Below, piece after piece: positions 17,349 through 26,474 of a DNA stretch of 64,000 bases. The notes below the pieces were generated by a model that had not been told where the DNA came from, did no database searches, and saw only the letters and a list, made by a program, of their open reading frames with translations. The stretch's first letter is position 1, and each line of letters begins with the position of its first letter. The position numbers and the translations under genes are program-made. Source of the DNA: Gordonia mangrovi (GTDB lineage: Bacteria; Actinomycetota; Actinomycetes; Mycobacteriales; Mycobacteriaceae). The stretch is taken from NCBI RefSeq assembly GCF_024734075.1, contig NZ_CP102850.1:2728001-2792000 (forward strand), given 5' to 3'.

Positions 17349-17642
17349 ATGGACACCGCACAGCACGGCTACATCGGCCGCAAGGACGACTACCTCAAAC
17401 GCCTCCGGCGGATCGAGGGTCAGGCGCGCGGCCTGCAGCGCATGGTCGACGACGAGGCCTACTGCATCGACATCCTCACGCAGCTGTCTGCCATGACCAA
17501 GGCGTTACAAGCCGTCGGGCTGGGATTGCTCGAGGAGCACATGAACCATTGCGTCATGCACGCCGCTCAGGAGAGCAGCGCCGCCGGCCACGAGAAGATC
17601 GACGAGGCCATGGCGGCCATCACCCGTCTCGTCAAGTCCTGA
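17349..17642 (+). CDS. csoR: Copper-sensing transcriptional repressor
   Basis: A 97-residue all-helical CsoR/RcnR-family repressor. The Cu(I) ligands are present in the family pattern: Cys39 in EAYCIDIL, then His64 and Cys68 in EEHMNHCVMHA (H-x3-C). RRIEGQARGLQRM in helix 1 is the conserved family signature. In-frame ATG codons stand at 17340 and 17349. AGGGTAGG ends at 17339, which suits the second ATG (9-nt spacing). It heads csoR-copZ-orf49-copA. It should repress the operon in the absence of Cu(I). Confidence 0.93.
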   Translation: MDTAQHGYIGRKDDYLKRLRRIEGQARGLQRMVDDEAYCIDILTQLSAMTKALQAVGLGLLEEHMNHCVMHAAQESSAAGHEKIDEAMAAITRLVKS

Positions 17643-17725
17643 GCGGACCATCCACACAGATCCCGGTACACCCGAACAGCCCTGCGCACGCGTCGTTTCG
17701 ACGTTGAATCAAGGAGGAATCCGTC

Positions 17726-17929
17726 ATGAGCACCGCCACCTACACCGTCGCCGGCATGACCTGCGGACACTGCGTCGCATCGGTGCGTGAGGAGATCGAG
17801 GAGATCGCCGGCGTCCGCAGCGTCGACGTCTCCCTCGACACCGGGGCCGTGGAGGTCACCAGCGACCGCGAACTCGACTTGTCCGAGGTGAACGCCGCGG
17901 TGACCGAGGCCGGCTACCAACTGGCATGA
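17726..17929 (+). CDS. copZ: Copper chaperone, heavy-metal-associated domain
   Basis: A 67-residue single HMA domain with the Cu(I)-binding motif MTCGHC at residues 11-16 and the beta-alpha-beta-beta-alpha-beta length of CopZ/Atx1 proteins. It would ferry Cu(I) to the CopA ATPase encoded just downstream. The ATG follows AAGGAGG (about 17710-17717). Its stop overlaps the start of the next small gene (ATGA). Confidence 0.93.
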   Translation: MSTATYTVAGMTCGHCVASVREEIEEIAGVRSVDVSLDTGAVEVTSDRELDLSEVNAAVTEAGYQLA

Positions 17930-18075
17930 ACAATCCTGCGTACCGGATCGCCGGCTTCGTCCTCGCCCTGGCCGCGGTCTTCGTGCTCGCCTTCGGCGTC
18001 GGTCGGGCCGTGGATCCGTGGGCCACGGACCCGGCGGTACCCGCCCCCGGTACCCACCAACAGCATTCGGAGTAG
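17926..18075 (+). CDS. 49-residue single-pass membrane protein in the copper operon
   Basis: A short gene not normally called by length filters. It starts with ATGA overlapping the copZ stop and ends 6 bp before copA. The protein begins MNNPAYR, has one strongly hydrophobic helix (about residues 8-25), and ends in a tail with Pro and a His-rich finish (THQQHSE). The overlap with copZ, uninterrupted frame and good coding character support it. A role in copper delivery at the membrane or as a CopA accessory is inferred from position only. Confidence 0.72.
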   Translation: MNNPAYRIAGFVLALAAVFVLAFGVGRAVDPWATDPAVPAPGTHQQHSE

Positions 18076-18081
18076 CGGGAG

Positions 18082-20343
18082 ATGACCACTGCCATCGCAC
18101 AGATCGACTTCGACATCGACGGCATGACCTGCGCCTCGTGTGCCAACCGCATCGAGCGCAAACTGAACAAGCTCGACGGTGTCCGGGCGTCGGTGAACTA
18201 TGCGACCGAGCAGGCGCATGTCGAGTTCCCGACCACGCTGGACTCCGCCGATCTGATCACGGTGGTGCGCGACGCCGGATACGACGCGTCGCCGGCCGCC
18301 GGGTCGGGCGACGACGAGGACGAGGAGCCGGCCGGGCGCGGTGACGTCGAGCTCGACAGTCTGCGGCAGCGGCTCGTCGTCTCCGCTGTGCTCAGCGTGC
18401 CGGTGATCGCGTTGGCCATGGTGCCGGCGTGGCAGTTCACCTACTGGCAGTGGCTGTCGCTTACGCTGGCCGCACCCGTCATCGTCTGGGGTGCCTATCC
18501 ATTTCATCGCGCGGCGTGGATCAATCTGCGTCACGGCGCCACCACCATGGACACCCTCGTGTCGATGGGGACGCTCGCCGCGTTCGCCTGGTCGCTCTAC
18601 GCGCTGTTCTTCGGCACGGCCGGCGAACCCGGGATGCATCACGGCTTCGATCTCATCGCGTCCCGCGGTGACGGCGCGGCCAACATCTACCTCGAGGCCG
18701 CGGCGGGTGTCACCACCTTCCTGCTGGCCGGCCGTTACTTCGAGAAACGTGCCAAGCGTCGCGCCGGCGACGCCCTGCGCGCGCTGCTGGACCTCGGCGC
18801 CAAAGATGTCGCCGTCCTCGTCGATGGGGCCGAGCGCCGGATTCCGGTGTCCGAGCTGGCCGTCGACGACGTGTTCGTGGTGCGTCCCGGCGAGAAGATC
18901 GCCACCGACGGCATCGTCGTGGACGGGGCGTCGGCGGTCGATGCGTCGATGATCACCGGCGAATCGGTGCCCATCGAGGTCACCACCGGCGACGAGGTCA
19001 TCGGTGCCACCGTCAACGCCGCCGGCCGACTACTGGTCCGCGCCACTCGGGTGGGGTCGGACACCTCACTCGCACAGATGGCGAAGATGGTCGCCGATGC
19101 GCAGGCCGGCAAGGCCGACGCCCAGCGACTCGCCGACCGGATCTCCGCGTACTTCGTGCCCGCCGTGATCGCCATCGCCGTCGCCACCCTGGGTTTCTGG
19201 CTCGGAAGCGCAAGCGTCGCCGCCGATTCCGGAGGCATCTCGGTCGCCTTCACCGCGGCCGTCGCCGTGCTGATCATCGCGTGCCCGTGCGCCCTCGGGC
19301 TGGCCACACCGACCGCGCTGATGGTCGGGACCGGTCGGGGCGCGCAACTCGGGGTGCTGCTCAAAGGGCCGGAGGTGCTCGAATCCACCAAGCGGGTGGA
19401 CACGATCGTGCTCGACAAGACGGGCACGGTGACGACCGGGGAGATGACCCTGCAATCCATGGCCGTCATCACCGACGGCCCGTGCGAGGAATGGGCGTTG
19501 CGCTCGGCGGCCGCCGTCGAAGCGGGGTCGGAACACCCGATCGGACGCGCGATCGTGGCGGCCGCCGCGCGCCGGTACGCCGAGCCGGCGCTGCCGGCCG
19601 ACGAATTCCGCGCGATCGAGGGCGCCGGGGTGACCGGCGTTGTCGACGGCGTTCGCGTGACCGTCCGGAAGCCGAGCCGCGACGTCGGCGAGCTGCCCGA
19701 ACCTCTTGCCGACGCCGTCGCCGGGGCGCACGGCGGCGGCGCCACGGCGGTGATCGTGTCGTTCGACGACCGACCGGTCGCGGTGCTCGTGGTGGGGGAC
19801 CAGATCAAGGAGTCGTCGGCGGCGGCGATCGCCGAACTGAAACACATGGGCCTGACCCCGGTGCTGCTGACCGGCGACAACACCGGCGCCGCCGACCACG
19901 TGGCCCGGTCGGTCGGCATCGAACAGGTCATCGCCGAGGTCACGCCCGCCCAGAAGTTGGCGACCATCGCGGATCTGCAGAGCCACGGCCGCTCGGTGGC
20001 GATGGCCGGCGACGGCATCAACGACGCCGCCGCGCTGGCCCAGGCCGACCTGGGTATCGCGATGGGCACCGGCACCGACGTGGCGATCCAGGCCGGCGAC
20101 CTGACGGTGGTCAGTGGTGACCTGTGGGCGGTGGTCGACGCCATCCGACTCGCCCGCCGCACCCTGACCACCATCAAGGGCAACCTGTTCTGGGCGTTCG
20201 CCTACAACGTCGCGGCCATCCCGATCGCCGCCGCCGGACTGCTCAACCCCATGCTCGCTGGCGGCGCCATGGCGTTGTCGTCGGCGTTCGTGGTGGCCAA
20301 CAGCCTGCGACTGCGGCGGTTCCGCGCGCACTCGCGCCGCTAG
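18082..20343 (+). CDS. copA: Cu(I)-exporting P1B-type ATPase
   Basis: A 753-residue copper efflux pump. The order is: N-terminal HMA domain with MTCASC (residues 15-20), membrane helices, A-domain TGES, the intramembrane CPC motif in [16 protein letters not shown], phosphorylation [16 protein letters not shown] (the P1B HP motif), [11 protein letters not shown] and two last helices with [16 protein letters not shown]. The CPC plus YN...P signatures define the Cu(I) (P1B-1) subgroup. Last gene of the csoR operon, starting 6 bp after the small membrane protein. A strong hairpin follows. Confidence 0.95.
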   Translation: MTTAIAQIDFDIDGMTCASCANRIERKLNKLDGVRASVNYATEQAHVEFPTTLDSADLITVVRDAGYDASPAAGSGDDEDEEPAGRGDVELDSLRQRLVVSAVLSVPVIALAMVPAWQFTYWQWLSLTLAAPVIVWGAYPFHRAAWINLRHGATTMDTLVSMGTLAAFAWSLYALFFGTAGEPGMHHGFDLIASRGDGAANIYLEAAAGVTTFLLAGRYFEKRAKRRAGDALRALLDLGAKDVAVLVDGAERRIPVSELAVDDVFVVRPGEKIATDGIVVDGASAVDASMITGESVPIEVTTGDEVIGATVNAAGRLLVRATRVGSDTSLAQMAKMVADAQAGKADAQRLADRISAYFVPAVIAIAVATLGFWLGSASVAADSGGISVAFTAAVAVLIIACPCALGLATPTALMVGTGRGAQLGVLLKGPEVLESTKRVDTIVLDKTGTVTTGEMTLQSMAVITDGPCEEWALRSAAAVEAGSEHPIGRAIVAAAARRYAEPALPADEFRAIEGAGVTGVVDGVRVTVRKPSRDVGELPEPLADAVAGAHGGGATAVIVSFDDRPVAVLVVGDQIKESSAAAIAELKHMGLTPVLLTGDNTGAADHVARSVGIEQVIAEVTPAQKLATIADLQSHGRSVAMAGDGINDAAALAQADLGIAMGTGTDVAIQAGDLTVVSGDLWAVVDAIRLARRTLTTIKGNLFWAFAYNVAAIPIAAAGLLNPMLAGGAMALSSAFVVANSLRLRRFRAHSRR

Positions 20344-20358
20344 TGTCCGGGCCCTACG

Positions 20359-20426
20359 CAACCGCGCACCCGTCGGGCTCCCGCGCACATCGCGACGTGC
20401 GCGCGGGCGTGGCGAGTGCGCGGTTG
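20359..20426 (+). terminator. Hairpin after copA
   Basis: CAACCGCGCAC (20359-20369) pairs perfectly with GTGCGCGGTTG (20416-20426), and an inner CCCGCGCAC/GTGCGCGCGGG pair nests inside. There is no long T run, as is common for high-GC actinobacteria. It separates the copper operon from the KstR-controlled gene. Confidence 0.65.
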
Positions 20427-20454
20427 GTATCCTGCTGCGCAGGGATCACGCCAG

Positions 20455-20474
20455 AACTAGAACAGGTTCTAGTT
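20455..20474. promoter_or_regulatory. KstR-type operator
   Basis: AACTAGAACAGGTTCTAGTT has 9-bp perfect arms around AG and fits the KstR consensus TNNAACNNGTTNNA exactly (TAGAACAGGTTCTA). KstR represses cholesterol and steroid catabolism genes in Mycobacteriales. The site is 20 bp before the flavoprotein start, so it covers the promoter. Confidence 0.8.
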
Positions 20475-20493
20475 GATCGTTTACGCTGTGGGC

Positions 20494-21969
20494 ATGGCAG
20501 GTTCTGAGATCCCCGAGACCATCGCCGCCGCCTCTGTCGCGGCCTACTCCGACGACGTCGACGTGCTGGTCATCGGGTGCGGGGTGGCCGGCGGGAGTGC
20601 CGCAGTGGAGGCAGCGGCAGCGGGCGCGAAGGTGCTGGTACTGGAACGCGCCGCGGCTGCGGGTGGTACCAGCTGTATGGCCGGCGGGCACTTCTATCTC
20701 GGTGGCGGCACCGCCGTGCAACAGGCCACCGGCCACGACGACAGTCCCGAGGAGATGGAGAAATACCTCACCGCGGTGTCGCGCGATCCGGAGCCGGACA
20801 AGATCCACGCCTACTGCGTCGACAGTGTCGAACACTTCGACTGGCTCGAGTCGCTCGGTTTCGCCTTTGAGCGCAGCTTCTACCCCGAGAAGGCGGTCAT
20901 CCAGCCGCAGACCCAGGGCCTGATGTTCACCGGCAACGAGAAGGTGTGGCCGTTCAAGAACATCGCCACACCCGCACCGCGCGGACACAAGGTCCCGGTG
21001 CCCGGTGACACCGGCGGTGCATCGATGGTGGTGGAGTTGCTGGTGAAGCGCCTCGCCGAACTCGGTGCGGAGATCCGTTACGAGACCGGTGCACGCCGAC
21101 TCGTCGTCGACGACACCGGCGCGGTGGTCGGCGCCTCCTGGCGCACCCCCGGCGAAGAGGGCGTCATCCGCGCGAAGTCGGTGATCATCGCCGCGGGCGG
21201 CTTCGTGATGAACGAGGAGATGGTCGCGCGGTACGTGCCGCACGTCGCGCAGAAGCCGTTCACCCTCGGCAGTACCTACGACGACGGACTCGGCATCCGG
21301 CTCGGGGAGTCGGTGGGTGCGGCGCTACGCCACATGGATCAGGCCTTCGTCACCGCACCGATCTATCCGCCCAGCATCCTGCTGACCGGGATTGTGGTCA
21401 ACCGCAACGGCGACCGGTTCGTCGCCGAGGACTCCTACCATTCGCGCACGTCCGGATTCGTGATGGACCAACCCGATTCGGCCGCATTCCTCATCGTCGA
21501 CGAAGCCCATATGCAGCGTCCCGAGGTGCCCCTGATCACGTTGATCGACGGGTGGGAGACCGTTGCCGAGATGGAATCCGATCTCGGGATTCCCGAAGGC
21601 CGCTTGCAGACGACCCTCGCCGACTACAACGCCAACGCCGCCCGCGGGGCGGACCCGGACTTCCACAAGTCGGCGGAGTTCCTCGCCCCGCAGGATCACG
21701 GTCCGTGGGGCGCCTTCGATCTGAGCCTCGGCAAGGCCATGTACTCCTGTTTCACGATCGGCGGTATGGCCACATCGGTGGACGCCGAAGTGCTCGACGA
21801 GGCGGGCACACCCATCCGGGGCCTCTACGCTGCCGGTGCCTGCGCCGCCAATCTCGCCCAGGACGGCAAGGGCTATGCGAGTGGCACCCAGCTCGGCGAG
21901 GGATCGTATTTCGGTCGCCGCGCCGGCCGGCATGCCGCGCAGCGATCGGCACTTGTGACCGAAGGATGA
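20494..21969 (+). CDS. FAD-dependent oxidoreductase, KstD/fumarate reductase-like
   Basis: A 491-residue flavoprotein of the 3-ketosteroid delta-1-dehydrogenase/fumarate reductase flavoprotein superfamily. The N-terminus has VLVIGCGVAGGSAAVEAAAAGAKVLVLER. The C-terminal FAD contact is GLYAAGACAANLAQDGKGYASGTQLGEGSYFGRRAG. The C-terminal Tyr-x-x-Gly context of proven KstDs is not clearly seen, so steroid dehydrogenation is not certain. The KstR operator immediately upstream nevertheless places it in steroid or sterol catabolism. ATG 20494 is preferred over TTG 20473 and GTG 20488, because 20473 lies within the operator. Confidence 0.85.
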   Translation: MAGSEIPETIAAASVAAYSDDVDVLVIGCGVAGGSAAVEAAAAGAKVLVLERAAAAGGTSCMAGGHFYLGGGTAVQQATGHDDSPEEMEKYLTAVSRDPEPDKIHAYCVDSVEHFDWLESLGFAFERSFYPEKAVIQPQTQGLMFTGNEKVWPFKNIATPAPRGHKVPVPGDTGGASMVVELLVKRLAELGAEIRYETGARRLVVDDTGAVVGASWRTPGEEGVIRAKSVIIAAGGFVMNEEMVARYVPHVAQKPFTLGSTYDDGLGIRLGESVGAALRHMDQAFVTAPIYPPSILLTGIVVNRNGDRFVAEDSYHSRTSGFVMDQPDSAAFLIVDEAHMQRPEVPLITLIDGWETVAEMESDLGIPEGRLQTTLADYNANAARGADPDFHKSAEFLAPQDHGPWGAFDLSLGKAMYSCFTIGGMATSVDAEVLDEAGTPIRGLYAAGACAANLAQDGKGYASGTQLGEGSYFGRRAGRHAAQRSALVTEG

Positions 21970-22020
21970 CGGCTCGCCCGGCTCGCGGCAAGCGGCCGAC
22001 ATCCTGAGGTATCAAGGGGT

Positions 22021-23574
22021 GTGATCTCCGGAGTTCGAGCCCGTGGCCAGCTGGTGGGTGCCGCGCTGGCCGGCGTGCTGGCCGTCGGTGTGGGGCTCGC
22101 GGTCGGCGAACTCGCCGCGGCCTTCGTCGATCCCGCCGCATCGCCGTTCTTCGCCGTCGCCGCGGGGGTCGTGGACCATGCGCCCACGTTCGGCCGGGAA
22201 TTCGCCATCGGCACCTTCGGTACCGCCGACAAGGCGGCGCTCTATGTCGGGATGGCGGTGCTCATCACATTCATCGCCGCCGGGTGCGGGATGGTCGAGC
22301 AGCGGCGGCCGCCGATCGGGTCGGTGATCGTGGGTGCGTTCGGACTGCTCGGCATGGTCGCCGCGCTGGGCCGCGCCGAGGCACGGTGGACCTTCGCGGT
22401 CCCGTCGGTGCTGGCCGCGGCGGTCGCCATCCTCACGGTGCGCGTGCTGGTCGGGATGCTCGGGTCGGCAGACACGCCCGACGATGACGGCGAGCAGACC
22501 GCCCGCACCGGCATCGACCGGCGGTTCCTGCTCACCGCCGGTGGCATCGCCGCCCTGGCCGTGGTGGTGGGCACGGTCGGGCGCCGGATGCTGGCCGACA
22601 CCGCACGTACCGTTGCCGACCGCACCAAGGTCGTGTTGCCGACGCCGCGCGCGCCGGCACCGCCCGTTCCGCCGGCCGCCGACCTGGACCTGCCCGGTGC
22701 CACCCCGTTCGTCACGCCCAACGCCGACTTCTACCGCATCGACACCGCGCTGCAGGTCCCGAACCTGACCACCGACGGATGGTCGCTGCGCATCCACGGA
22801 CGTGTCGACAACGAGACCCGCATCGGCTGGGACGACCTGATCGCGATGCCGATGACCGAACGTCTCGTCACGTTGACGTGTGTGTCCAACGAGGTCGGTG
22901 GCGACCTCATCGACAACGCGCGCTGGCTGGGCGTCCCGATGAAAGCCCTGCTCGACCGTGCCGGGGTGCAGCCCGGCGCCGACATGCTGTTGTCGACGAG
23001 TGCGGATGGATGGACTTGCGGCACACCGGTGTCGGCGGTCACCGACGGCCGCGACGCGCTGCTGGTGGTCGGCATGAACGGCGAACCGCTGCCGGTGGAA
23101 CACGGGTACCCGGTGCGTCAGGTCGTGCCCGGCCTCTACGGCTATGTCTCGGCGACGAAATGGGTGACGGACTGGGAGCTCACCTCCTTCGCCGACGCCA
23201 AGGCCTACTGGACGACCCGTGGCTGGTCGGCGCTCGGACCCATCAAGCTGTCCTCCCGGATCGATCGGCCCACCGACTCGAGGATCGAGGCGGGCGAGGT
23301 GATCGTCGCGGGAACCGCGTGGGCACAGCACACCGGGATCGCGGCGGTCGACGTACGCGTCGACGACGGGCCGTGGCAGCGTGCCGACCTGGCCGCCGAA
23401 TATTCCGTCGACACCTGGCGGCAGTGGCGATTCGCCTGGGACGCGACACCCGGCGAGCACAGGGTGGAGTGTCGCGCCGTCGACAAGGACGGTCGGCAGC
23501 AGGTCGAGAGCTACGCGTCCCCGATTCCCGACGGCGCCACCGGACTCGACGCGCGTACCTTCTCGGTGTCTTGA
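22021..23574 (+). CDS. Membrane-anchored sulfite oxidase-family molybdopterin protein
   Basis: A 517-residue protein. Residues 1-200 hold about five membrane helices, the last just after a polar ERTGIDRRFLL-like stretch at about 165. From about 225 a periplasm-facing oxidoreductase domain follows, of the sulfite oxidase/YedY class: TPNADFYRID, then LTCVSNEVGGDLI with the Cys that would ligate molybdenum, GWTCGTPV, EHGYPVRQVVPGLYGY and KWVTDWEL. The C-terminal 100 residues form the immunoglobulin-like dimerisation domain (GTAWAQHTGIAAVDVRVDDGPW). Colinear in layout with mycobacterial Rv0218-type proteins from memory. Substrate unknown. Starts at GTG 22021. Confidence 0.87.
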   Translation: MISGVRARGQLVGAALAGVLAVGVGLAVGELAAAFVDPAASPFFAVAAGVVDHAPTFGREFAIGTFGTADKAALYVGMAVLITFIAAGCGMVEQRRPPIGSVIVGAFGLLGMVAALGRAEARWTFAVPSVLAAAVAILTVRVLVGMLGSADTPDDDGEQTARTGIDRRFLLTAGGIAALAVVVGTVGRRMLADTARTVADRTKVVLPTPRAPAPPVPPAADLDLPGATPFVTPNADFYRIDTALQVPNLTTDGWSLRIHGRVDNETRIGWDDLIAMPMTERLVTLTCVSNEVGGDLIDNARWLGVPMKALLDRAGVQPGADMLLSTSADGWTCGTPVSAVTDGRDALLVVGMNGEPLPVEHGYPVRQVVPGLYGYVSATKWVTDWELTSFADAKAYWTTRGWSALGPIKLSSRIDRPTDSRIEAGEVIVAGTAWAQHTGIAAVDVRVDDGPWQRADLAAEYSVDTWRQWRFAWDATPGEHRVECRAVDKDGRQQVESYASPIPDGATGLDARTFSVS

Positions 23575-23990
23575 TCGCGGGTGTCCGTTCGGCTCATCGC
23601 TCAGCTTGCTCGGATGGTGTGTCCGGCCGACGGTTCTGTGCGGCCCGCCGAGGTGCCCTCACAGCACGTGCCGTCGTGTCCACTGGATGCACCGACAGGG
23701 GGATCGGCTCGCTGAGCGTATACCGCGTGGAGGATCGCGACGGGCGGATCGTCGTCTGGCCGTGAGACTGTCCCAGATGGCACCTCAGCGCCGTGCGGTC
23801 GTCTCAGCAGCGATCGTGTCGCGCTCACGTGTCATCTGAGACGAGTTCCCTGGTGGGGTGTGCCGATCGTCGTCATGGCCTCGGGCACCGGATCGTTGCT
23901 CGCCGTCCTGATCGGTCGGGCCGAAGGTGTGATGCTCGCGGACACTTCTGCGGCGCCTCGCGTCGGCGACGTCGTCACAGGGTCCGCCCG
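23575..23990. other. Gene-free stretch with a 73-bp palindromic element
   Basis: 416 bp between the molybdopterin gene and the iniR stop. I see no convincing gene; open frames here have poor coding character and no ribosome binding site. The notable content is the palindromic element at 23770-23842, which has a partner at 35000-35072. Confidence 0.6.
23770..23842. repeat. 73-bp palindrome-ended dispersed element, copy 1
   Basis: It begins GTCCCAGATGGCACC and ends CACGTGTCATCTGAGAC, so the ends form an imperfect inverted repeat. The second copy at 35000-35072 has exactly the same length and nearly identical terminal 10 and 20 bp, but an unrelated middle. This pattern suggests a REP/MITE-like structured repeat. 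Confidence 0.6.
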
Positions 23991-26474
23991 TCAGGCGGTC
24001 AGCTCGCGGCCGAGCTGCATCGCACGGAGCATGGACAGCATCTCCGATCGCGTCTCGGCGCCGATGCGTCGGCGGATGCGCGCAACGTGATGTTCCACGG
24101 TCTTCGCGGAGATGAACAACTGCTCGCCGATCCCGCGGTAGGTGATACCGGAGAGCAGCAGGACAGCAACCTCGCGTTCGCGTTCGCTGAGCGCTGTCAC
24201 GGCAGGTCCCGGCGTGGCCCGCTCGCCCGGCGCCGACGATGCCGGGACGGCGTCGGGTGTCGGATCGCCCCCGGGAGCGACGCCGTGGCGGTAGGTGCGC
24301 AGCGACCGGGCCAGCTGCAACATCGCTGCGCTGACCCGCGCATCAGAGGCCTGCAGGGCGGCGTGACCGGCGAGCCGGGCCCCGTCCCAGGCGTATCCGT
24401 ACCGGTCCAGTCCCCGCGCCGCCATCTCCACGTCCTCCGGAGTCACCGTGCCGCCCAACACATGTACCCAGACCCGGCCGGCCCGGGCCAGCGTGGCCGC
24501 CTGACGATTGGCACGTCCCGCCGCGGCCAGCGCCTGCGCGTGCGGGATCAATTCCGACGGTGACTCGGCGGCGATGGCGGCGTGCACGCCGTACCAGTGA
24601 GTGGCCACCGACCACTGTGGGGCATCGCCGATGCCGTGCAGGATCGATCGGAGCTGTGCCAGCAGCGGGGCGATCTCCTCGGTTTCACCGAGCGCCGCCG
24701 CGGCCACCCACAGTTCGCCGACGAACAGAAGGCCGAAGAGGTCGATCTCGCACTCGCCCAACGCGTTCGCCGCCGCATCCCACGCGGCGCGGAGCTGCGC
24801 GGGGTCGCCCCGCCGACGAGCCACCGCAACCCGCAGCGCGGCGATCGCCAGTTCGTCCCGCACGCACCGTACCTGGTCGGTCAGGTGGGAGATGTGCGCC
24901 GCGGTGCCCTCGACGTCGCCCTCCAAGAGGTGGACCCAGGCCATGAGCACACGATGCCGCGGTCGATGCATGGGCGGCAGGCGCTCGGCGGGGGAGCGCT
25001 CGAGCACGGCACGAGCTCGGGAGAGCTGTCCACGGTGCATGGCGAGCAGCGCCGCGACGGCGACCGCTCTGCCCGCGGTCAACGTCCCGGTGCCGCAACT
25101 GCGTTCGGCAGCCGCCGCGCGGATCAAGGTGTGCAGGGCGGCCGGGCTGTCCTCGGTCAACGACTGAGCCAGACCGGTGGCGACCATGGATGCCACCTCG
25201 GTGGTGAGACCTGGGGCGTCGAATTCGGACTCGCCCCGCGCGAATGCCAGGACACGGTCCGGTGACCCGATTGCCACCTCCGCGATCGCCCGCATCGGCT
25301 CGCCACCGGCCGCGACAATCTCATCGGGGCGGTCACCGGTTCGGGTGGTGTCGAGCCAGGCGTACAGTTTCGCAGCGCGATGTGGCTGCCCCGTCATCGT
25401 CGCCACCGTCGATGCGATCTCGACTGCACGATCGCGCTGTGGTTGCGGGAGCACCTCGTGCCACAGGGTGTCGACCACCGTGCCGGCCGCTTCGGCGTCG
25501 CCGGCGGTCAGGAGCCGGCATGCGTTGTCGAGCCGATCCTGCACCGAGGGCACGACTCCGTCGGCCGACAGCTGACGCGCCAGGTGATCGGTGACCAGGC
25601 CGTGGGGGCGCAACGCGGCGGTCAGCTGCTGTTCGATCTCCACCATCCGCGTCCGTCCGATCGCGGCCAGCACCTGGCGACGCACGTCGGCCGCAAACGC
25701 AGGACCATCGCCGCAGAGCCCGACGCACCGGGCCGAGTCGATGACGTCGGCGGCATGTTGGGGCTCGATGCCGAGCGCCGCAGCCATCTCGGTCGGCCCG
25801 ACCTCCACCCGGAGCGAGAGAATGCCGAGCGCCTCGACCTCGAGATCGGAGAGCGATGCCAATCGGTCGCGGATGCATGCGGCGACGGCGGCAGCGGCGC
25901 CGCGCATGTCGGCTCCCGCAGCGAATGCGTGGCGTGCGGCGGCGACGAGCTGCCGGTTGCCGTTGGTCATCGCCGCGACCTCGCGGGCCCGGTTGCCGTG
26001 GTCGCCGCCGACCTCGGCGAGCACGGTCTCGATCTCATCGACGGTGAGGCCGCCAAGCGTGATCGGCGGTGACTCCCGGGTCAGTGCGGTCAGCGCGACC
26101 CGAAGTGCCGCGCGTCGATGTATGGGCCGCGAAGCGGCCACGATCGGTGGCGTCGCCCGGCTCGCGATCTCGGTGACCACGGCCAGTCGCTCGTCGGTGA
26201 GCTGATCGAGATCGTCGATCACCAGAACGTCGACATCCGGCGGTGGGACGTCGGCGGCTTGGCTCGGTGCGGGCTGCGCGCCGACACGCATCCCACGACT
26301 GCGCAGCGACGCGCGGACGTGGCGTAGCATCTCACTCTTCCCGGTTCCGGCATCGCCGAGGACGAGTTGAATCCCCCCGGGATGGGGCAGGTCGTCATAG
26401 GACCCGACGAGGTCGGCAGACAGCCGGGCGAGGTCGATCGGCGACGTCGGAGACGGTGTGGACATCGGGTTCAC
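23991..26474 (-). CDS. iniR: IniR-type LuxR-family regulator with ATPase domain
   Basis: An 827-residue regulator, close in length to mycobacterial IniR (Rv0339c, about 832). An N-terminal P-loop GDAGTGKS (residues 40-47) and a Walker B LVIDDLDQL define a STAND/LAL-type ATPase. A long helical-repeat middle follows, and the last 65 residues are a LuxR HTH (LSEREREVAVLLLSGITYRGIGEQLFISAKTVEHHV, cut here into LSEREREVAVLL and AKTVEHHV). GTG 26474 overlaps the stop of the Hsp70-like gene (GTGA), so the two are coupled. By analogy it should activate the divergent ini genes under envelope stress. Confidence 0.85.
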   Translation of the reverse strand: MNPMSTPSPTSPIDLARLSADLVGSYDDLPHPGGIQLVLGDAGTGKSEMLRHVRASLRSRGMRVGAQPAPSQAADVPPPDVDVLVIDDLDQLTDERLAVVTEIASRATPPIVAASRPIHRRAALRVALTALTRESPPITLGGLTVDEIETVLAEVGGDHGNRAREVAAMTNGNRQLVAAARHAFAAGADMRGAAAAVAACIRDRLASLSDLEVEALGILSLRVEVGPTEMAAALGIEPQHAADVIDSARCVGLCGDGPAFAADVRRQVLAAIGRTRMVEIEQQLTAALRPHGLVTDHLARQLSADGVVPSVQDRLDNACRLLTAGDAEAAGTVVDTLWHEVLPQPQRDRAVEIASTVATMTGQPHRAAKLYAWLDTTRTGDRPDEIVAAGGEPMRAIAEVAIGSPDRVLAFARGESEFDAPGLTTEVASMVATGLAQSLTEDSPAALHTLIRAAAAERSCGTGTLTAGRAVAVAALLAMHRGQLSRARAVLERSPAERLPPMHRPRHRVLMAWVHLLEGDVEGTAAHISHLTDQVRCVRDELAIAALRVAVARRRGDPAQLRAAWDAAANALGECEIDLFGLLFVGELWVAAAALGETEEIAPLLAQLRSILHGIGDAPQWSVATHWYGVHAAIAAESPSELIPHAQALAAAGRANRQAATLARAGRVWVHVLGGTVTPEDVEMAARGLDRYGYAWDGARLAGHAALQASDARVSAAMLQLARSLRTYRHGVAPGGDPTPDAVPASSAPGERATPGPAVTALSEREREVAVLLLSGITYRGIGEQLFISAKTVEHHVARIRRRIGAETRSEMLSMLRAMQLGRELTA

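Noticed and set aside
20359..20426. Possible small structured RNA after copA
   Set aside because: The nested hairpin is explained more simply as a terminator; no promoter of its own was seen.
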